A stretch of DNA of 64,000 bases from Parapristionchus giblindavisi (taxonomy: Eukaryota; Nematoda; Chromadorea; Rhabditida; Diplogasteridae): contig CALSFV010000052.1 in NCBI GenBank assembly GCA_943737045.1, positions 620,001 to 684,000 of the forward strand, read 5' to 3'. Positions 57,441 to 64,000 of the stretch are shown here, piece after piece. How positions within the stretch are numbered: the first letter of the stretch is position 1; each line of letters begins with the position of its first letter. The notes under the pieces are model-generated. The model worked only from the letters and a program-made list of their open reading frames with translations. It did no database searches and had not been told where the DNA came from. Both the position numbers and the translations under genes were made by a program.

Positions 57441-57845
57441 GACAAAAGCGCAACGGGGCATATCTATCTCTGCCGGGGATGACCGTACGGGATCTTAATG
57501 GGTTTATCCGAACCCACTCGGTCTGCGCTATTATGGTACAAGTTGACCTTTGATCTCTCACACAGAAACGACAAAAGCGCAACGGAGCATATCTCGGTCG
57601 GGGATGATCGTCCGGACCTCTCGATGGGTTTATCCGAACCCACTCGGTCTGCGCTATTATGGTACAAGTTGATCTTTGATCTCTGATAGCGAAACGACAA
57701 AAGCACAACGGGCATATCTCGGTCGGGGATGATCGTACGGACCTCTGGATGGGTTTATCCGAACCCACTCGGTCTGCGCTATTATGGAACCAGTTGATCT
57801 TTGATCTCTCACACAGAAACGACAAAAGCGCAACGGGCCACATGA
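57441..57845. repeat. Tandem array, about 127-bp unit, 3+ copies
   Basis: Units begin GACAAAAGCGCAACGG at about 57441, 57569, 57696 and 57821. Each contains GGGTTTATCCGAACCCACTC and TGCGCTATTATGG. The minus-strand open frame across them (57430-57912) is a repeat translation. Confidence 0.85.
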
Positions 57846-57894
57846 GTGCGCTTTTGAGAAGATCGACTATAGCCGCAAAAAAATAAATTTTTGG

Positions 57895-58260
57895 GGGGAT
57901 CAGGGCTCTCAAGAGTGCTGTTTACGGATGGCCTTGTGAATTCTGAACGTAGAGCCGCCACCGTTGAGGCCAGACGCCGCCTCGTTGAAATCTTGTTTTT
58001 CGCGTTGAAAAGTGGTTTCTCTTCAACAGATGGTGCTAAAATTATCAAACTATGCCCCAAGTAGCAGAATTTTATGGCGATCACGCCTGTGAATTTTCCC
58101 GCCTGTGCATTCATTTTGTTCTTTAAAAATGTTGATAATTTAAAAAAATGGAATTTCTCTCATAGGCAAAAGGGTATTAGGCGATCTACACGAATCAGAC
58201 CGGAATTATTTTTGCGCTATTTTTCCTCACCCGCCTCATTGCTCTCTGACACCACCACAC
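57895..58260. repeat. Dispersed module copy (palindrome family)
   Basis: GATCAGGGCTCTCAAGAGTG, ATGGCCTTGTGAATTC, GCCACCGTTGAGGCCAGACG and GCGATCACGCCTG follow the same order as the modules in the palindrome arms. Confidence 0.65.
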
Positions 58261-58261
58261 T

Positions 58262-58366
58262 CTCTCAAGTTAAAGCTATCCGGCTCACTGGCCATGTGAT
58301 CGATGTTCCTCGAAGAATTCCAGAGCGAATTTTCGTTGGTCTGAATCTATCCCATTCGACGTAACC
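58262..58366 (+). pseudogene. Non-LTR retrotransposon tail fragment
   Basis: A short frame reads LTGHVIDVPRRIPERIFVGL before a TAA. The (F/L)GHV...RIP..I pattern resembles the segment just after reverse transcriptase in nematode LINE-like elements. Only the fragment is present. Confidence 0.4.
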
Positions 58367-59069
58367 ATCTTGGATGCTCATTTACTGGTTCGAACTGGGA
58401 TATTCTCTCATATCTGCAGTACTCATCGGTCAATCAATACCAGGAACCATCAGAAGGGACTCCTTTCGCTGGTTTGGCTGCAGAGAGAGCAACACGAACA
58501 TAAATGAGCGAATCAACGTCAGAATGATCCTCAGCCCCCCTCCGGTATGTTACAGGACAATCCTGTCAAGGAACCGACAAATTCGAGTAGATCAAAGCTT
58601 TCATTTGTGATCTACCAGCATTCAAATGCTGTTTTTTGGACGCAGTTCAGTCAAATCCCCATGAAAATCGTCTCTCAAGAGCTTAAATGAAAGCTGTGAA
58701 CGAGCTCTATCGATTGAGCTTTTGAAAAAATCTTACCCGGGACTATGGAACGCGATCAATTCCTTAGGGAACAAAAAATTAAAAAGTTGCCTTTTTACAT
58801 TTTTATCTGAAAGTACTCGAGAAAATACACATTTCATCTGTTGGAAACTTTTTCATAGCTCTACTGTGAGCCGTGATAATCGCATCGGAAGGAGCCTCAA
58901 CGACGAACTTTGACATGGGCTCCTGGAGAGATGTTTGATCTACCATCCTTGCTAATCTGGATCTGGGATGTCCTACCCAAGGGGCATCGAAAACAGTGGT
59001 GAAAAGAGGGGGTCAAATCAAAAGTGTGTAGTAGAATCGGTCAATTCTTAGGAAAGATGCCTGATATGC

Positions 59070-59170
59070 TCTTTCGTAGTTTGATCTTTGATATTTTGAT
59101 CTTTGATCTTTGGAGTTGTGTCATCGATTGGACTCCTCGAGGACCTAAACGGGGACGCGGAGGTCACATT
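59070..59170 (+). pseudogene. Non-LTR retrotransposon 3' remnant
   Basis: WTPRGPKRGRGG is encoded directly after a GATCTTTGATATTTTGATC stretch. The same two blocks occur at 61735-61780 and 62496-62560 with 700 bp between them. Confidence 0.5.
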
Positions 59171-59646
59171 ATATTTTTTTTCAATCAATACACGTCCGAA
59201 AATGAGGCCGTACAAATAAATTAAACTTTGCAAAATAAAATTCATTAATAAAAATTTGTCAATTCCACTACACGATTGATTTTTTTCCAAAATGGAGCTA
59301 TTTCATTCTTCTTGAGTGTGTGAGAGACTTTTCGAAAAACTGTCAGAGTTTTACTATATCTAATACTACTATATCATGGCTCACAATGAGAAAAGTTCCA
59401 CTCTATCCCTTGTATGAAATGTGAGCAAAGTGATGAGGAAATCCATCAGGCAAACTTGTATCTGTTTTGTCAGTTGTAGATATCAGGAGTTAATTACGTA
59501 TACTTTTAGTTTTTTTACCAAGAAATTGTAAAAGAAGATAGTTGTAGTTATGTATGCAGAATCACTTTATCAATATAATTCCTTATTTCTTTGGGGAGAC
59601 TGACAAGATGAAAGATAATAATGAAAGATCAAATGTCAACGATAAT

Positions 59647-60761
59647 TTAGACGGGGAAACGGTATAAAAATATCGTGGAGGAAGGCGGGGGCGCATCGAC
59701 AGATGCCTGAAAAAAAATATTTTAATGCGATAAAACTAATAAGTATCAATTAAAAAATAGAAAAAATAATTTCAATGCGATAAAACTAATTAGTATCCAT
59801 TTTTCAAATTCATTCATTAATAACGAGCTTTCAATCGCAAGAAATTGAAGCAATTGCGAAATATTTGTCTAAGAAAATTTTAAGCTCTGATTATGGGCTT
59901 GCCGAAATATATGTATTTAGACAAATATAAAAAAATGATCGGGCCGGAGAATGAAGAAATACTCACATAACTGCCAAGGGTTGCGTCGTCCAGTGCCTTC
60001 ATCTTCTTCTTCTTTTCCTCTTCTTCTTTCTTCTTCTCCTTCTTCTTTCTTCTTCTCAACTTTCTTCTTTTCCATCTCCTTCTCCTTATCACCTCTTTCT
60101 TCTCCTTCTTTCTTCTTTTCCGTCTTCTCTCCATTTTCTGCAACCAAACAGAAGAGTTTTTTAGATAAGATTCTTGGTTATTCAGATTTGATTTGAAATG
60201 AAACTATGAATTGACAACTCGGAGTAATGTAATTAATACCTTCTCATCCTTCTTCTTCTCATCCTTCTTCTTTTCATTCTTCTCCTTCTCTGTAACTACT
60301 CGTTTCTTGACGGGCTTCGTCGACTTCCTCGAGACCTGTATGAAAATAAGTACAGTTGGGCGATAAATAAATGAAATGCTTATGATGATATTTAAAAGTT
60401 TAATTTAATAGCTGATTAATATAACAATATTAAATAATCCATTACATTCTTCTGTGATGATGGAGCCGCTCGTCTCGGACGAAGATTGTACGAAGATTTC
60501 ACCTGTGTGTATGCTTTAGTCAGTTTTTATCTCAATTGCAAAACATTCTACATTGCTACTTGCAGAGCGTCAGAATGTTTTTTAATTAGAACGGAAATTT
60601 AAATACATTTAAAATTTTTTGAAATGCTTTTGAAATTGAAGAGATAGAGATAATAAAAAGTTATGAAAAATGACCTTGGCAGACGACGACGAAGAATTGG
60701 ATGCGATGGGAGCGATGTGTCTGTCCCCTTGACTTGGCTGATCTCTGAAGTTCAGAGCCAT
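59647..60761 (-). CDS. Small lysine/arginine-rich protein, 156 aa, 5 exons
   Basis: Exons 60761-60675, 60502-60446, 60335-60240, 60137-59967 and 59706-59647. All are phase 0, with GT-AG borders and TAA, giving 157 codons. The protein starts MALNFRDQPSQGD. It has a serine run, an SSYNLRPRRAAP segment, then about 80 residues dominated by Lys, Arg and Glu (EKEKNEKKKDEKKKDEK and similar), and ends in a non-basic tail. It is probably nuclear or nucleic-acid binding by composition, but low complexity forbids a family call. Because the middle exon reads in all three frames, the frame choice rests on the flanking exons. An upstream segment (60790-60822, MRRDESMKKSG followed by GT) could be a 5' exon, but its phase does not fit. 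Confidence 0.6.
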
Positions 60762-60905
60762 AGAAAGAATTAGACAGGGTTTCACTTACCCCAGACTTCT
60801 TCATCGATTCATCCCGTCGCATACCGCTCAAGCAAACTGCAGTATGAAAGAATGAATGGAGAATGACCATTAATGGCAATGATGTGGGAGAGGAATGATG
60901 AATGA

Positions 60906-61150
60906 ATTAGTGTTCCGCATTCGTGCAGTAGTCGTGCAATTCGTGCAATCGTTGCATCATTTTCAGTCATCAGCGACATTTAGCGGTTGCTATTTTTAAT
61001 GCTTTATTGGTATTTTCTTTGTTATATAAATGCAAATTTTAATAAAGCATTAAAAATATCGACCGCTAAAAGTCTCAAATGACTGAAAATGCACGACTTT
61101 GAACGATTGCACGAATTGCACGACTAACGCACGTTTGCGGAACACTAGAA
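60906..61150. repeat. 245-bp fold-back
   Basis: Ends TTAGTGTTCCGCATTCGTGC and GCGGAACACTAGAATG. Inner pairs are GCAATTCGTGCAATCGTT/ACGATTGCACGAATTGC and TTTTAATGCTTTATT/AATAAAGCATTAAAA. Confidence 0.85.
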
Positions 61151-61289
61151 TGAATGCATTATAATAAAGGAATAGTGTGCAAAACGAATAGATCATTATT
61201 CGAATTGGAGTGCACTAATCATTATCTAATCAATTTTCAATTTTCGTGAACTTTTCTTTCATTAGCGGTCCATCGGAGGTTCAGTCGAT

Positions 61290-61480
61290 AAAAATAAGAT
61301 GTCGTTTGCGTAAGAATCGACTATAATCAGTGAAATCAGGCACAGTGAAAAAATACAATTTGGGGATCGGGGTTTTTAAGGTGCTGAAGACGATGGTCAT
61401 GTTCATTTTGCATCTGGAGCCACCGTTGAGGCCAGACGACGTCGCGTTGAAATCACGTTTTTAGTGGTTTCTCGTCACCC
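61290..61480. repeat. Dispersed module copy (palindrome family)
   Basis: GTCGTTTGCGTAAGAATCGAC, TTGGGGATCGGGGTTTT, GACGATGGTCATGTTCATTT and CCACCGTTGAGGCCAGACGA. It is the closest external relative of the modules in the palindrome arms. Confidence 0.75.
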
Positions 61481-61514
61481 GAGAATGCTAAATTTTGCAG
61501 ACCCAGGGACAGAA

Positions 61515-61641
61515 TTTAGGGAGAGGGAGAGGGAGAGGGAGAGGGAGAGGGAGAGGGAGAGGGAGAGGGAGAGGGAGAGGGAGAGGGAGAGGGAGAGGGA
61601 GAGGGAGAGGGAGAGGGAGAGGGAGAGGGAGAGGGAGAGGG
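61515..61641. repeat. (GGGAGA)n array, about 21 units
   Basis: A pure hexamer array with no interruptions, inserted into a dispersed-module copy just after CAGAATTTA. The Arg-Glu frame on plus and the Ser-Leu frame on minus are artefacts of it. Confidence 0.95.
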
Positions 61642-61647
61642 AACCTT

Positions 61648-61712
61648 TATAATTGAAATCACAAAATTGCAACGATTGCACGTCAATAAAAAGAATAATA
61701 AATATGAAAAAA
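61648..61712 (+). repeat. Direct repeat with 56662-56726
   Basis: Nearly identical to the other copy. It starts immediately after the hexamer array. Confidence 0.75.
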
Positions 61713-61904
61713 ATAATTAATTGCTCTTTTGTAGTTTGATCTTTGATATTTTGATCTTTGATCTTTGGATTTGTGTAAGGAATGCCGATCCTGGATACTT
61801 GCACTTGATAGCAAACGGTCACAATTTGCCAATGTTTGATAGCTTTTTGACCGCTACCAAGTACACGTAACCAGGGGGACGACACCCTTTTACTAATGAT
61901 CGCA

Positions 61905-62065
61905 ACCAAAAGTCAAAAGATTACTCGCAAGTAAACTAACAACACTCACAATCGCAACTGCAAGTTTGCACGTAATCGCAACTACGCGCTTGTGATCGCA
62001 ACCACAACACTATACTCGCAAGTATACTTCTTACAATCGCAACTGTAAGGATCCTCAATCGCAAC
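61905..62065. repeat. Interspersed AATCGCAACT motif cluster
   Basis: AATCGCAACT or GATCGCAACC occurs about seven times at irregular spacing. ACTCGCAAGTAAAC/TACTCGCAAGTA motifs lie between the copies, several of them small palindromes. No period is fixed. Confidence 0.6.
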
Positions 62066-62495
62066 TACGGATGATGATAGACTAGACTGAGAAAAGATAA
62101 AGATCAAAGACCAGAGATCAGACGGAGACTATACACAAGAGGGTGAAGAAGAAGACAAGATAAAGGTGAGGTTATCGACCTCGTCGAAGAACTACAGCCG
62201 TTCGTTCACGACTAGACAACAACTAAGCCAAACAACAACTATTAAACCAGACACAGACCAGAACCAACAATGACCCACGACAGCCAACTCACTCACGAAC
62301 TAACAACTAACACAAATCATAAAGAGAAAGGACGCGTGTAACAACAGTATTTACATAATGCATAAATTAGTGATTGAATAGAGACATTAATTAGGGAAGC
62401 TATGCACAAACTACAAGGTGATTTGAATAATAACTATGCTAATATATGAAAGGAGCACAATAATTAACAATCAATAATCGATCTACTATACAGTT

Positions 62496-62627
62496 GTGAT
62501 CGATTGGACTCCTCGAGGACCTAAACGGGAACGCGGAGGTCCACCAGTAAGATGGAGGGATCTCTTCATGCGAATCGCCGATCCAACTTTCCTGAGAAAA
62601 GCAAGCAGTGCACAAACATGCAAATGA
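62496..62627 (+). pseudogene. Non-LTR retrotransposon C-terminal fragment
   Basis: A 43-residue frame reads VIDWTPRGPKRERGGPPVRW, then RDLFMRIADPTFLRKA, ending TGA. The RGGPPVRWRD motif is the characteristic C-terminal end of LINE-type polyproteins, so this is the 3' end of a 5'-truncated insertion. Confidence 0.65.
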
Positions 62628-64000
62628 AATGCTTTATTGCAATACTTTTAAAAAGTTGACACAATGAATTAAAACATCAATAGAAAATATTTCGTACTAG
62701 TTATTCTAATAAATGAAAATCGAGATCATTTTTTTTAAATACGAGAAATAGATAAAACCATATTCGATGTGGGATGTACAAAGTCGTGAAAAGAAAATAT
62801 TATACAAGAATGGAAAGAAAGTAAAAAAAAGAGAAAAATCGGAGTGAAGGAAAATCGGAGTGGACGAAAAAGAGAAAAATCGGAGTGGAGTGACTCTCTT
62901 TTTCGTTTCATGAATTTGAACACCAGATTAGATTCCATATTGGACTTGTCTACTAATAAGATTGTAGTACAATCCTTCACGATCTTCTATCAATTCTTTA
63001 TGGAACTAAATTTCCGATCTAAAGTTTGTCAATATTTATAAGTTGCTAACTCAATACACTTTATATTTCCTTTGACTTAATTTATTTTTAAAACGTGCAT
63101 ACATATCACTCCTGTACATTGATTTAATTACTAAATTAATTAATTCAATTCAAAATAAAACCTCTTTCCATTTCGTAATCTTTATACAGTACAACCCGAT
63201 CTCCTTTTGTACACGAGTGCTACGACGTTCATTTGCGCTCATCATTTATTTCTGTCGGTACTGAATATTTTTCGATTCTCAAAGTCTTTCATCATCATCA
63301 TCAAATCATGAGTTTCCGTTATTAAAAGTTGTTTTAATGACTAAAGAAACTGAAACAAAATTTGTATTGATGAGAAAAAACAATTAAAATTCAAATCACA
63401 CTGGTCCGAAAACGATGGATTCTGTAAATTCCGAAAACGATGGGTATACTGTAAATTTTTTCGACTTGTGTATTGTGGAGTAATGATGTATCATTGAAAT
63501 CAGCGTAACGAGATCTTTAAAATGATACATATATGGAAATCATGGAAATTTTAAATTTTGAGGTTTTGATAACGAATCTGATGACAAATTGGAAGATTGT
63601 TGGTATCTTCACTCTATTCGCAAAAAAATGTTAAACGTAACAATTAACAGGTCTTGTTTACTGTGGAGTACAATTTTTTCTGTTAGCGGAGAATTGTTTC
63701 GAATGTGACCGTAAAGCTTAATTTTGACACGTTGCCAAGGAAAAAACTCGTTGTCTATTTCTCACCTGATGCAATTCCATCTTAATGTAACTTGTTTACT
63801 TACAAAAGTAAATGTCCTTAAGTAACTATGCTCCCTTGGGAGTGATACATGATACATGCATGCAGTCAGATGACTGGATCACATTATTCCCCTTGCTCTG
63901 TCCATCCATTATGAGCTTAGGAACCTTATCGGATAAGGTCTTTTAAGGGCTAAGTTAAGGCCGATAGGTTCTATGGCGTAGACACTACGAGAGAGTGTGC
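62628..64000. other. AT-rich end of window, nothing called
   Basis: It contains a small repeat of CGGAGTGGA/AAATCGGAGTG (62838-62890) and scattered short open frames without splice partners. I see no supported gene or RNA. Confidence 0.5.

Larger units (their letters stand above)
56404..59646. other. Repeat-dense region without confident genes
   Basis: It holds a large fold-back (56846-57384), a 127-bp tandem array (57441-57840), a dispersed module shared with the palindrome (57895-58260) and retrotransposon tails (58260-58365, 59070-59170). The remaining sequence (58400-59050, 59200-59640) shows no exon chain I can support. Confidence 0.6.

Noticed and set aside
57430..57912. 160-aa minus-strand gene
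   Set aside because: It spans the 127-bp tandem array and repeats the same peptide; it has no splice or start context.

Overview
The window looks like a piece of a nematode genome. It is AT-rich and holds genes with many short exons whose introns mostly end in TTTCAG-like acceptors. One gene is a nematode-type serpentine chemoreceptor, and introns and spacers are full of miniature inverted-repeat elements. A free-living rhabditid or diplogastrid is my guess; the sequence does not fix the genus. There are no bacterial features.

Layout: 1-8800 is non-coding, with purine/pyrimidine-skewed tracts and several fold-back repeats. 8804-13286 (minus) is an 11-exon gene for a 348-aa protein with two C2H2-like zinc fingers. 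15915-19262 (plus) is a 9-exon, 320-aa Srd/Str-type 7TM receptor. 20499-25980 (plus) is a 13-exon, 428-aa saccharopine-dehydrogenase-like oxidoreductase. For these three genes every exon joins in phase by hand. 27743-28831 and 45926-48694 (plus) look like the two halves of one leucine-rich-repeat/helical-repeat gene, possibly of the ZYG-11 type, and carry apparent frame breaks. Between the halves sits a 16.3-kb, almost perfect palindrome (29221-45554).

The palindrome is the outstanding feature. Two arms of about 8 kb meet near 37606. Each ends in a satellite built on the 11-mer TGACGCCGTCA, which decays outward. Each arm also carries nested fold-backs with tRNA-like A/B boxes, a TA-type MITE, several copies of a dispersed module, and a short divergently oriented set of gene-like exons. 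The organisation resembles Drosophila Foldback (FB) elements, but I recognise no transposase.

Right of the palindrome: 49980-51527 (plus) encodes an unrecognised protein with a C-terminal coiled coil. 51967-54170 (plus) is an 8-exon secreted cysteine-rich protein of 348 aa. 54424-56403 is a MITE with a TTAA-flanked fold-back nested inside it; a second copy of the nested element lies in an intron of the oxidoreductase gene. 56400-59600 and 60900-64000 are repeats with non-LTR retrotransposon tails. 59647-60761 (minus) encodes a small, very lysine-rich protein. The genes do not form an obvious pathway. What ties the window together is repeated invasion by inverted-repeat elements.
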